Source of the DNA: Isoptericola peretonis
GTDB lineage: Bacteria > Actinomycetota > Actinomycetes > Actinomycetales > Cellulomonadaceae
Reading direction: 5' to 3'
Length of the DNA: 64,000 nucleotides
Assembly: GCA_023241745.1 (NCBI GenBank)
Contig: JALQCY010000002.1
Coordinates: forward strand, 434,001 to 498,000
Below the pieces are notes generated by a model. The model did not search any database. It was not told the origin of the DNA and saw only the letters and a program-made list of their open reading frames with translations. Positions 14,870-22,350 of this stretch are shown piece after piece. A program made the translations under genes and the position numbers. Positions within the stretch are counted from its first letter, which is position 1; the number at the start of each line of letters is the position of its first letter.

Positions 14870-16423
14870 CTACTCCGGCTCGTTGCCGGTGGCGTGGCCG
14901 AGGAGGTACGGCGTCGTGACCCCCTCGTACGCGAGGTGCGCGACCAGGCCCTCGGCGGCGTGGGGCAGGTTGTGGCAGTGGTCCATCCAGATCCCCGGGT
15001 TGTCGGCCACGAACGCCACGTCGTAGGTCTCGCCGTCGCCGACCTCGAGGGAGTCCGTCCACCACGGGCTGCCGCTCGCGGCCTCTCCGTCGCGTGACAT
15101 GACCAGGACGTGATGGCCGTGCAGGTGCATCGGGTGCGGCACCCCGCTGCGGTTGGCGATCCGCATCCGCACGACCTCGCCCTCCGCGACCTCGAACATG
15201 GGCACGTCCGGGTAGGTGTGCCCGTTGACGGTCCAGTGCATGCCGGGCCGCCCGTCGAGGAAGCCCGGGGCGCGTCCGATGACGTAGTCGAAGGAGCGCG
15301 CGACGTCGGCCGGGTCGAGGCCGAGCGGGGCAGGGGCGCCATATGTCAGCGGGTCGAGCGTCGTCGCCGGCCGGCGCGTCAGTGTCGCGTCCGCGCCGGC
15401 CGGGCCGACGACGACGGCGCCCGCCCCGCCCAGCTCCACCCGCGCGGCCGTCCCGTCCAGCGGGGCGACGACCAGGAGGTCCGCCCGCCCGCCGGCCGGC
15501 ACGACGACCGCCGCGTCCTCCACCTCGGGAGGGCCGTGGACGTCGGTGCCGTCGATCGCGAGGAGGCGGAACGCCGCGCCGCTCACCCAGACCGGCAGGA
15601 CGGCGTCGTCGGTGTTGATCACGCGGACGCGGGCGGCGCGCCCGGGCGCCGCCTCGACCGGCAGGTCCCCGACCACGCCCTGCACGGTGCGCTGCGAGCC
15701 GTACCGGTGCACCACCGCCGGCACGTCGACCGCGCCGTCCAGCAGCCGAGCCACCTCGGGCCCGCCCGCCGCCGTCGTGCCGGGCGTCGGGGCCACGACC
15801 AGGGCCCCGAACAGGCCACGGCGCACCTGCTCGTGCGACACCTGGTGCGAGTGATACCAGTACGTGCCCGCGTCGGCGGCGACGAACCGGTACGTGTGCG
15901 AGCCGCCGCGCGGGACGGCGTCCTGCGTGACCCCCGCGACGCCGTCCGCCCCGTTCGGCACGTCGACGCCGTGCCAGTGCAGGGTGGCGCCGTCGGGCAC
16001 GCTCTCGTTGACGAGGGTGACCTCGACGAGGTCCCCTTGGGTGGCGTGCAGCGTCGGGCCGGGCGTCGTCCCGTCCACCGTGTACGCGTCGATCACGCGC
16101 CCCGGTGCGATCTCGACCCGCTCCGCGCGGGCAGTCAGGGTCCGCACGACGTCCGCCGGCCCGGCCGGCGCCACCAGGTCGTCGACACCGACCGTCGCGG
16201 CCGGGCCCGCCGGGTCGCCCGTGCCGTGGTCGGCATGACCGGGATGGCCGTCGAGGGTTGTGACGCGCGGGCCGCTGCCCCGCTCGAACGCCCCCGCCTC
16301 GGTCACCGCGAACCGCCCGGGCGCGCGGCTCGTCTGCCAGAGCAGGACGAGCGGGACGAGGACGGCCGCCGCCACGAGCCCGGCGACGACGCGCCGCAGC
16401 ACCGACGGGCGGACGGGCGCCAT
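14870..16423 (-). CDS. Secreted or membrane-anchored multicopper oxidase (laccase-like)
   Basis: A 517-residue oxidase with an N-terminal hydrophobic signal/anchor (residues 11-29). The four copper-ligand blocks are intact: TLHWHGVDVPNGADG, GTYWYHSHQVSHEQVRRGLFG, PHPMHLHGHHVLVM and the C-terminal WMDHCHNLPHAAEGLVAHL. The type 1 axial position appears to be Leu, common in three-domain laccases. It probably oxidises phenolics or Cu(I) outside the membrane. It follows a four-helix membrane protein by 12 bp, so the two likely form an operon inserted between pabB and pabC on the opposite strand. Confidence 0.92.
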   Translation of the reverse strand: MAPVRPSVLRRVVAGLVAAAVLVPLVLLWQTSRAPGRFAVTEAGAFERGSGPRVTTLDGHPGHADHGTGDPAGPAATVGVDDLVAPAGPADVVRTLTARAERVEIAPGRVIDAYTVDGTTPGPTLHATQGDLVEVTLVNESVPDGATLHWHGVDVPNGADGVAGVTQDAVPRGGSHTYRFVAADAGTYWYHSHQVSHEQVRRGLFGALVVAPTPGTTAAGGPEVARLLDGAVDVPAVVHRYGSQRTVQGVVGDLPVEAAPGRAARVRVINTDDAVLPVWVSGAAFRLLAIDGTDVHGPPEVEDAAVVVPAGGRADLLVVAPLDGTAARVELGGAGAVVVGPAGADATLTRRPATTLDPLTYGAPAPLGLDPADVARSFDYVIGRAPGFLDGRPGMHWTVNGHTYPDVPMFEVAEGEVVRMRIANRSGVPHPMHLHGHHVLVMSRDGEAASGSPWWTDSLEVGDGETYDVAFVADNPGIWMDHCHNLPHAAEGLVAHLAYEGVTTPYLLGHATGNEPE

Positions 16424-16435
16424 CGTCCCGGCGGC

Positions 16436-16936
16436 TCAGGACGTCACGCCGCCGGCCGGGACCGGCCCCGGGGCGGTGACGGCGGGAGCCGGGTGGGTGG
16501 CCCGGTCGCGGGCGGCGACCCGCCATCCCGCGTACAGCGCGACGCTGAACAGCAGCAGCGCGTTGACGCCGTGCAGCGCCCCGAGGAACGGGATGCTGTG
16601 GCCGGCGATGCCGAGCGTCGCCTGGAGGGCCACCAGCAGGAGGATCGCGAGGCCCCACCGCCACGCGCCCCGCACTCCCGCGAAGAACGAGGCGACGAAG
16701 GTCAGGAGCGCGACGACCGGGAGGACGATCATCCCGGTCATGCCGTGGAGCATCAGCCCGACGTCCTCCGGGAACAGGGGGTCTCCGGCCATGGACTGCT
16801 CCATCGCGGCCTGGTCGACGACGCCGCCCTGGTCCACGAAGAGGCCGAGGCCGGCGATCGCGTAGACCATCACGGCGGCCTGGACGACGACGCCGGCGGC
16901 GACGACGTAGGCGAGGATGCGGAAGACCTGTCTCAT
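16436..16936 (-). CDS. Four-helix membrane protein upstream of the multicopper oxidase (DUF6220-like)
   Basis: A 166-residue protein with four predicted membrane segments (about residues 5-25, 60-82, 91-108, 115-135). Histidines fall in or near helices (LMLHGMTGM, AGHSIPFLGALHGVNALL), which could bind a haem or metal. ATG 16936 has a GAGGTGG ribosome site; GTG 16945 is an alternative. It probably supports the oxidase, for example as electron donor or copper handler, but this is inference from adjacency. Confidence 0.72.
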   Translation of the reverse strand: MRQVFRILAYVVAAGVVVQAAVMVYAIAGLGLFVDQGGVVDQAAMEQSMAGDPLFPEDVGLMLHGMTGMIVLPVVALLTFVASFFAGVRGAWRWGLAILLLVALQATLGIAGHSIPFLGALHGVNALLLFSVALYAGWRVAARDRATHPAPAVTAPGPVPAGGVTS

Positions 16937-17096
16937 GGGGACCACCTCGAGCCCGGGGGTCGCGCCGTCGCGACCCGTTCTTCGATAGTGAGGCGGGAGC
17001 GCGCCGCGCCGCTACGGACGGCCGGGGTGAACGCCCGGGTGAACTCGCACCGCCGGCACGGCGCGGCCGGGCAGTGATGTCGGGCACACTGGCCCC

Positions 17097-17963
17097 ATGA
17101 GTCTGGTGATCTGGGCGGAGGGCCGCCTCGTCGGGCAGGGGGAGGCGGCGTTGAGCGCCGTCGACCACGGGATCACCGTGGGGGACGGCGTCTTCGAGAC
17201 GTGCACCGTCTTCGACGGGCGGGCGTTCGCGCTGACGAGGCACCTGCGCCGCCTCGCGCGGTCCGCGACCGGCCTGGGCCTCGCGGCGCCGGACGAGCAG
17301 AAGGTGCGCGACGGGATCGACGCCGTGCTCGCCGAGGCCGTCAAGGCCGACGGCCCGTTCGACGGCCGGCTGCGGATCACCGTGACCGGCGGCGTCGGCC
17401 CGCTCGGGTCGGGGCGTGTCGACGCGCCGCAGACGGTCGTCGTGGCGGCGCAGGCGTCCGCCATGGCCCCGACGTCCCGCTCGGCCCGCTCGCCCTGGCC
17501 GCGCAACGAGCGGTCCGCCGTCGCCGGGCTGAAGACGACGTCGTACGCCGAGAACGTGGTGGCGCTCGCCGACGCCGTCGGCAAGGGCGGGGACGAGTCG
17601 ATCCTGCCCAACACCGTGGGCGACCTGTGCGAGGGCACGGGCTCGAACGTCTTCGTGGAGCGCGACGGAGAGCTCGTCACGCCGACCCTCGACTCGGGCT
17701 GCCTGGCCGGCATCACCCGCGCGCTGACGCTCGAGTGGGCGGCCGAGGAAGGGCTGCCCGTCCGCGAGGCCAAGGAGGGCGAGCTGCCCTTCGCCGTGCT
17801 CGACGAGGTGACGGAGGGCCGGGCCCAGCTGGTCCTCACGTCGTCCGGCCGCAACGTGCAGCCCGTGGTGTGGCTCGACGGTGCCGACGTGGCCGTCGGC
17901 GAGGTGTCCCGCGCCGCGCGCGAGGTGTTCGAACGGCACTGCCGCGAGCGCATCGACCCCTGA
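17097..17963 (+). CDS. pabC: Aminodeoxychorismate lyase (class IV aminotransferase)
   Basis: A 288-residue fold-type IV PLP enzyme: SAVDHGITVGDGVFET near residue 20, the catalytic Lys in VAGLKTTSYAENVVAL (about residue 145), LCEGTGSNVFVERDG near residue 182, and GCLAGITRALTLEWA. Together with PabB it would give 4-aminobenzoate. A branched-chain or D-amino acid aminotransferase cannot be excluded, but the pabB neighbour favours PabC. A CACACT hexamer 6 nt before ATG 17097 is a weak leaderless -10. Confidence 0.85.
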   Translation: MSLVIWAEGRLVGQGEAALSAVDHGITVGDGVFETCTVFDGRAFALTRHLRRLARSATGLGLAAPDEQKVRDGIDAVLAEAVKADGPFDGRLRITVTGGVGPLGSGRVDAPQTVVVAAQASAMAPTSRSARSPWPRNERSAVAGLKTTSYAENVVALADAVGKGGDESILPNTVGDLCEGTGSNVFVERDGELVTPTLDSGCLAGITRALTLEWAAEEGLPVREAKEGELPFAVLDEVTEGRAQLVLTSSGRNVQPVVWLDGADVAVGEVSRAAREVFERHCRERIDP

Positions 17964-17996
17964 CCCTCGTCGAGGGACGTCGCGCGGCGGGCCGGT

Positions 17997-18026
17997 TTGA
18001 GTCGGCGCCCGGTCTGTGGCTAATAT
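17997..18026 (+). promoter_or_regulatory. Promoter of tRNA-Val(CAC)
   Basis: -35 TTGAGT (17997-18002), an 18-bp spacer and -10 TAATAT (18021-18026), with the tRNA starting 13 bp later. Confidence 0.6.
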
Positions 18027-18038
18027 CGTCCACGCACC

Positions 18039-18110
18039 GGGCGATTGGCGCAGTGGTAGCGCGCTTCGTTCACACCGAAGAGGTCACTGGTTCGAACCCA
18101 GTATCGCCCA
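18039..18110 (+). tRNA. tRNA-Val(CAC)
   Basis: 72 nt: acceptor GGGCGAT/ATCGCCC, D-arm GCGCAGTGGTAGCGC, anticodon stem CTTCG/CGAAG with CAC, T-loop GGTTCGAACCC, discriminator A. CCA is not encoded, unlike the two tRNA-Val(GAC) copies. The body is otherwise close to them, so the isoacceptors share a recent ancestor. Confidence 0.95.
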
Positions 18111-18119
18111 CCCGTGAGC

Positions 18120-18159
18120 AAGGCCCCCTGGTCAGCGGAAACGCTGACCAGGGGGCCTT
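18120..18159 (+). terminator. Terminator after tRNA-Val(CAC)
   Basis: An 18-bp perfect stem (18120-18137 with 18142-18159) closed by a GAAA tetraloop, followed by a short T-containing stretch. Confidence 0.88.
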
Positions 18160-18440
18160 CGTCATTCGCTTCCCGCGTCGGCAGCGCCCAGGGCCGACTC
18201 CGTCCGGCACGTCACAGGCGAGACCGTTCCACGGTCGAACGTGACGACAGGCGGAGGGTCGAGTCGCAGGTAAGGACGGGACTCACAGGGTTTCACCGGG
18301 GCTCTCCACAGGGCCAGCCGGAAGCAGAGAGCGACTGGACCCGCTCGTCACCGTCCCCTGTCACGCCAGGCGCTGCTGCTCGGTCAGTGGTGCAGAGGGG
18401 TGCGAGACGTTCGGCGCACCTCCTCATCATCCAGATCCCA
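18160..18440. other. Gene-free stretch at the start of the accessory region
   Basis: About 280 bp with no convincing ORF. A small inverted repeat GACCG-TTCCA-CGGTC is near 18222-18236. Nothing else recognised; the promoter of the NmrA-like gene should lie here. Confidence 0.4.
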
Positions 18441-18454
18441 GAGAGGTGTTTCCC

Positions 18455-19204
18455 ATGAAGGTCGTCGTCATCGGCGGGACCGGTCTGATCGGTTCCAAGG
18501 TCGTCGAGAAGCTCAACGCCCACGGGCACGACGCGAGCCCCGCCGCACCGCAGACCGGCTGCAACACCATCACCAACGAGGGAGTGACGGAGGCGGTCAC
18601 CGGGGCGGACGTTCTCATCGACGTGTCCAACTCCCCGTCGTTCGCCGACGACGACGTCATGAGCTTCTTCGTGACGTCGACCACCAACCTGATCGCCGCG
18701 GCGAAGGAAGCAGGGGTCGAGCACTACGTCGCCCTGTCGATCGTCGGGGCCGACCGGCTGCCGGACAGCGGCTACCTGCGCGCCAAGGTCGCGCAGGAGA
18801 AGCTGATCGTCGAGTCGGGGATCCCCTACACGATCGTCCGCGCGACCCAGTTCTTCGAGTTCTCCACCGCGATCGCCAACTCCTCGACGATCGACGGCAA
18901 GGCCCACCTGTCCACCGCGTTCTACCAGCCGATGGCCTCCGACGACGTGGCCACGGCGGTCGGCCGTGCGGCGGCCGGCGAGCCCGTGAACGGGATCGTC
19001 GAGACGGGCGGGCCCCAGAAGGTCCGCATGTCCGAGTTCATCGCTGCCGCGCTCGCCCGAACGGGTGACGAGCGGGAGATCGTGGGCGACCCCCACGCCA
19101 CCTACTTCGGGACCGAGCTCCAGGACGACAGCCTCGTCCCCGGCCCCGACGCGGTCCTGGGCACGACGAGCTACGAGGGGTGGCTCGCCGGCTCCGGCCG
19201 CTGA
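18455..19204 (+). CDS. NmrA-like NAD(P)-binding (atypical SDR) protein, full length
   Basis: A 249-residue protein with the Rossmann motif VVIGGTGLIGSKVVEKL at the N-terminus, VALSIVGADRLPDSGYLRAKVAQEKL around residue 95-115, IPYTIVRATQFFEF near 125, and a C-terminal SYEGWLAGSGR. This NmrA/TMR-like group binds NAD(P) and often senses redox state or reduces quinones; activity here unknown. ATG 18455 has the ribosome site GAGAGG. A related but shortened gene is at 36164. Confidence 0.88.
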   Translation: MKVVVIGGTGLIGSKVVEKLNAHGHDASPAAPQTGCNTITNEGVTEAVTGADVLIDVSNSPSFADDDVMSFFVTSTTNLIAAAKEAGVEHYVALSIVGADRLPDSGYLRAKVAQEKLIVESGIPYTIVRATQFFEFSTAIANSSTIDGKAHLSTAFYQPMASDDVATAVGRAAAGEPVNGIVETGGPQKVRMSEFIAAALARTGDEREIVGDPHATYFGTELQDDSLVPGPDAVLGTTSYEGWLAGSGR

Positions 19205-19284
19205 CCGAACGCTCGTCGTCCCGGGTCTTCCCCCTCGAGGCGACGAGCTGTCCGGTGCCCGGGCGTGCCCCGCTCGGGCACCGG

Positions 19285-19319
19285 AAGAACGCCTTCGACC
19301 ACCGGTCGGAGGCGTTCTT
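19285..19319 (+). terminator. Terminator after the NmrA-like gene
   Basis: A 16-bp stem (19285-19300 with 19304-19319, one G-U pair) and an ACC loop, 81 bp after the stop and ending in TTCTT. Confidence 0.75.
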
Positions 19320-19585
19320 GCCGTGGGGCGCGCGGTTGTGTTGGCCCGCACGCCGGTCTCGTCCCTGGGCCAGGTCGGCACGCGCCCGACGGCCTGGCAT
19401 CCTCACCACGTCGCGGAGCACCACTCGTGGTGCACGACCGTCCCGCTCGGCGAGAACCCTTGCCGCGCCGGCGGTCGTCGTCGGTGTCGTGGAGGACGCC
19501 GACGGCACCCGGTGGCTCGGCCTCCCGGCCACCGCGGGCGTCTGCACCGTCCGTCGACGACGTCAGAGGCGGGTGGAGTGTCCGA
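19320..19585. other. Gene-free convergent intergenic region
   Basis: About 265 bp with no ORF I can support. A short plus-strand peptide near 19471-19530 (VVVGVVEDADGTRWLGL) looks protein-like but has no start, ribosome site or continuation; it may be a gene remnant. Confidence 0.35.
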
Positions 19586-20332
19586 TCAGGCTGCGTCAGC
19601 CGCGGCGCCGGTCGTCCTGAGCTCCCTGAGCGCCTCGAGGATCGTGCTGGTGACCTCGTAGGGGCGCGAGACGGCGACGGCGTGCGACGCGCCCATCACC
19701 TCGTTGACGCCGCGGGCTCCCGCACGCTGGGCCTCGAGGTGCAGCTCCGCCGCAGGAATGTTGCGGTCCAGCTCGCCGAAGACGAACCACGACGGCAGCG
19801 TCTGCCAGGCGGGCGAGCTGGTGGGCAGGCCTTCGCTGAGAGCCAGCTCGGTCACGGGACGCTGGGTGCGGCCCATGGTCCGGGCGACGGACAGCGGCAC
19901 GTCTGCCGCGAACTGGTCGTGGAAGGCGTCGAGCCGGATCGTGAGCTCGTTGCCTCCCGAGGACAGCGGGTACGCCGTGAGCGCCTCTCCGAGGGTGCTG
20001 CCCGGGCTGTGGGTCGAGAGCTCGGACGCGCTCTCCCCGTGGTCGGGGGCGAACCCGGCGACGTAGACGAGCCCGACGACCGCCGGGTTGTCCGCCGCCG
20101 CCTCGGTGACCACGATGCCGCCGTACGAGTGGCCGACGAGCAGCACGGGCGTGCCGAGCCCGGCGATCACGTCTCGCACGTAGGCGGCGTCGCCGGCCAC
20201 GCTGCGCAGCGGGTTGGCGACCGCGATCGTCTCGATGTCGAGCTCGTGCAGGCGGTCGATGACGCCGTCCCAGCTCGCGGACTCCGCGAACGCGCCGTGG
20301 ACGAGCACGACGGTCGGCTTCTGGCTGTTCAT
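19586..20332 (-). CDS. Alpha/beta-hydrolase, paralogue of 33269-34000
   Basis: A 248-residue cytosolic hydrolase. The oxyanion block VVLVHGAFAESASWDGVI, the nucleophile elbow VGHSYGGIVVTEAA (Ser about residue 90), an Asp in FGELDRNIP and the His in GASHAVAVS complete the triad. It probably cleaves a small ester or related bond; substrate unknown. ATG 20332 has AGGAGA. It lies 27 bp downstream of the HSL-type esterase, in the same direction, so operon likely. Confidence 0.88.
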   Translation of the reverse strand: MNSQKPTVVLVHGAFAESASWDGVIDRLHELDIETIAVANPLRSVAGDAAYVRDVIAGLGTPVLLVGHSYGGIVVTEAAADNPAVVGLVYVAGFAPDHGESASELSTHSPGSTLGEALTAYPLSSGGNELTIRLDAFHDQFAADVPLSVARTMGRTQRPVTELALSEGLPTSSPAWQTLPSWFVFGELDRNIPAAELHLEAQRAGARGVNEVMGASHAVAVSRPYEVTSTILEALRELRTTGAAADAA

Positions 20333-20359
20333 GGGGATCTCCTGTCGTGATGTGGTTGC

Positions 20360-21310
20360 TCAGCGGGCGTGGAGGACGGAGCGGAGGATGTCGACGGCCT
20401 GGGCGATCGCGCCGCTCGAGGCGGCGGACGGCCGCAGGGGGTTGAGCATCATGAAGTCGTGGATGGTCGCGTTGTACCGGACGGTCGTGGTCCGGACGCC
20501 GGCTTCGATGAGCTTGCGCGCGTAGGCCTCGCCCTCGTCACGCAGCACGTCGTTCTCGTCGACGATCACGAACGCCTCCGGGAGGCCCTCGAGCTCCGCG
20601 AGGGTGGCCCGCAGCGGCGAGGCGGTGATCTCGTCGCGCTGGGACTCGTCCGGCAGGTAGGCGTCCCAGAACCAGGCCATCGACTTGGCGAGCAGGAACG
20701 GCCCCTCGGCGAACTCGACGTAGCTGCCGGTGTCCTGGGCGGCGTCGGTCACCGGGTAGTAGAGCGACTGGTGCAGGAACGTCACGTCGCCACGCTGCTT
20801 GGCGACGATCGCCAGCGCCGCGGCCATGTTGCCGCCCACGGAGTCGCCGGCGACGGCGATGCGCGACGGGTCGATGCCCAGGTCGGCTCCGTGGGCGGTG
20901 ATCCACTGCGCGGTCGCGTAGCCCTGCTCGATCGCGACGGGGTACCGGGCCTCGGGCGACCGGTCGTACTCGACGAAGACGACGGCGGCGTTCGCGCCGG
21001 TGGCGAGGTCGCGCACGAGGCGGTCGTGCGTCCCGGCGTTGCCGAGGACCCAGCCGCCGCCGTGCATGTAGAGGATCGCCGGCAGCGTGTCGGGGGCTCC
21101 CACCGGCTTGACGATGCGCACGTGCACCTCGCCGGCCTGGGCCGGGACGACGATCCACTCCTCCTCGACGTCGGGCTTGGAGGTCGGGAGGGCCTGGAGG
21201 TCGTCGAGGACCTTTCTTGCCTCGTCCGGCGTCATCTCGTAGAAGTAGGGCGGCTGCGCGGTCGCGTCGGCGATCGCCTGCGCCTCCGGCTCGAGGTAGT
21301 GGTTGCTCAT
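20360..21310 (-). CDS. HSL-family (GDXG) esterase/lipase
   Basis: A 316-residue alpha/beta-hydrolase of the hormone-sensitive-lipase class: oxyanion HGGGWVLG near residue 89, nucleophile GDSVGGNMAAALA near 163, Asp in VDENDVLRDEGEAYA and His in TIHDFMMLN. Cytosolic, likely a short-acyl ester hydrolase. ATG 21310 has the site AAAGGA. It is 29 bp downstream of the exported hydrolase, in line with an operon of three hydrolases. Confidence 0.9.
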   Translation of the reverse strand: MSNHYLEPEAQAIADATAQPPYFYEMTPDEARKVLDDLQALPTSKPDVEEEWIVVPAQAGEVHVRIVKPVGAPDTLPAILYMHGGGWVLGNAGTHDRLVRDLATGANAAVVFVEYDRSPEARYPVAIEQGYATAQWITAHGADLGIDPSRIAVAGDSVGGNMAAALAIVAKQRGDVTFLHQSLYYPVTDAAQDTGSYVEFAEGPFLLAKSMAWFWDAYLPDESQRDEITASPLRATLAELEGLPEAFVIVDENDVLRDEGEAYARKLIEAGVRTTTVRYNATIHDFMMLNPLRPSAASSGAIAQAVDILRSVLHAR

Positions 21311-21339
21311 GGTTCTGTCCTTTCGGGGAGGGGTGACGG

Positions 21340-22206
21340 TCAGCGGGTCGCCCGGGCCGCCGCGGTGATGGTCCGGGCGACCTGAGCGGGATGGGTGACG
21401 AGGCCGAGGTGGCCGGCGTTGTACCGGACCACGGTCGATCCGGCCTTGTCGGCCATGGCCTCCTGGGCGCTCGAGGGGATCACGCGATCCTGGGTGCCGA
21501 TCAGGTACCAGCTCGGGATCGACTCCCACGCGGGCTTTCCGGAGGTCTCGTTCAGTGCTCCGAACGTGATCGGCCGCTGTGTCGCCCACAGGGCGAGTGC
21601 GCGGTCGCGGCTCAGGCCGGCGGCGAAGGACCGCAGGACTGTCGTGGGCTTCAGGTACACGTCGGTCAGGGCCGTGGGCGGCAGCGCGGCGGGGACGAAG
21701 TCGAAGACCGTCGTCGGGTCGGGCGCGGAGAGGGCCGAGTCGGGACCGGCGAGCTCGGCGACCGTCTCACCTTCGGCGGGCACCGAACCGTTGACGAAGA
21801 CCAGGGCCTGGACCGCCGGGTCGCCCGTGGCGGCGTTGGTGATGACCGCCGCCCCGTAGGAGTGGCCGACGAGGACGATCGGGCCGTCGATGGTGGCGAG
21901 GAGCGTCTCGAGGTAGTCGGAGTCCGCCTCGAGGGCCCGCAACGGGTTCGCCGGCGCGACGACGCGGTACCCGTCGGCCTGCAGGTCGCGGACGACTCCC
22001 GTCCAGCTCGACGCATCGGCCCACGCACCGTGGACCAGGACGATCGTGGGCTTCGGCCCGTGGCGCTCGCTGGAGTGGGCGTCGGCCGCTCCGGGAAGGG
22101 TGACGGCGGAGCCGATGGTGAACAGACTGACCAGCATCGCCAGACCGGCTCGGCGGCGTGTCCTCCGCCGTGCCCTGCGGAGCGCGGAGCGAGTGGTGAC
22201 GGTCAT
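21340..22206 (-). CDS. Exported alpha/beta-hydrolase
   Basis: A 288-residue hydrolase with an Arg-rich N-terminus and hydrophobic segment (residues 20-37) ending at ADA, a Sec-type signal peptide. The mature part has TIVLVHGAWADASSWTGVV, nucleophile VGHSYGAAVI, Asp in GTQDRVIP and His in NAGHLGLV. It resembles its two cytosolic paralogues at 19586 and 33269 but is secreted. ATG 22206 has AGGAG. It follows the flavoprotein gene by about 145 bp. Confidence 0.87.
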   Translation of the reverse strand: MTVTTRSALRRARRRTRRRAGLAMLVSLFTIGSAVTLPGAADAHSSERHGPKPTIVLVHGAWADASSWTGVVRDLQADGYRVVAPANPLRALEADSDYLETLLATIDGPIVLVGHSYGAAVITNAATGDPAVQALVFVNGSVPAEGETVAELAGPDSALSAPDPTTVFDFVPAALPPTALTDVYLKPTTVLRSFAAGLSRDRALALWATQRPITFGALNETSGKPAWESIPSWYLIGTQDRVIPSSAQEAMADKAGSTVVRYNAGHLGLVTHPAQVARTITAAARATR

Positions 22207-22350
22207 GGGGAGTCTCCTGTTCGGCGCGGAACCGCGGGGGAGGACCCTCGCGGGACGGCGGATGTCGTCGCACTGATCGACCGGGCGTCGATCCCGGTCG
22301 TGACATCCGCGGAACCGCGGGTGTCGAGGGCGACGCCGGCCGGGAAGCCG

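Noticed and set aside
13410..17939. A 1509-codon minus-strand open frame
   Set aside because: Antisense to pabB and pabC and out of frame with the multicopper oxidase; composition typical of GC-skewed shadows.
19471..19530. Protein-like plus-strand peptide VVVGVVEDADGTRWLGL
   Set aside because: No start codon, ribosome site or domain match; not reported as a gene.
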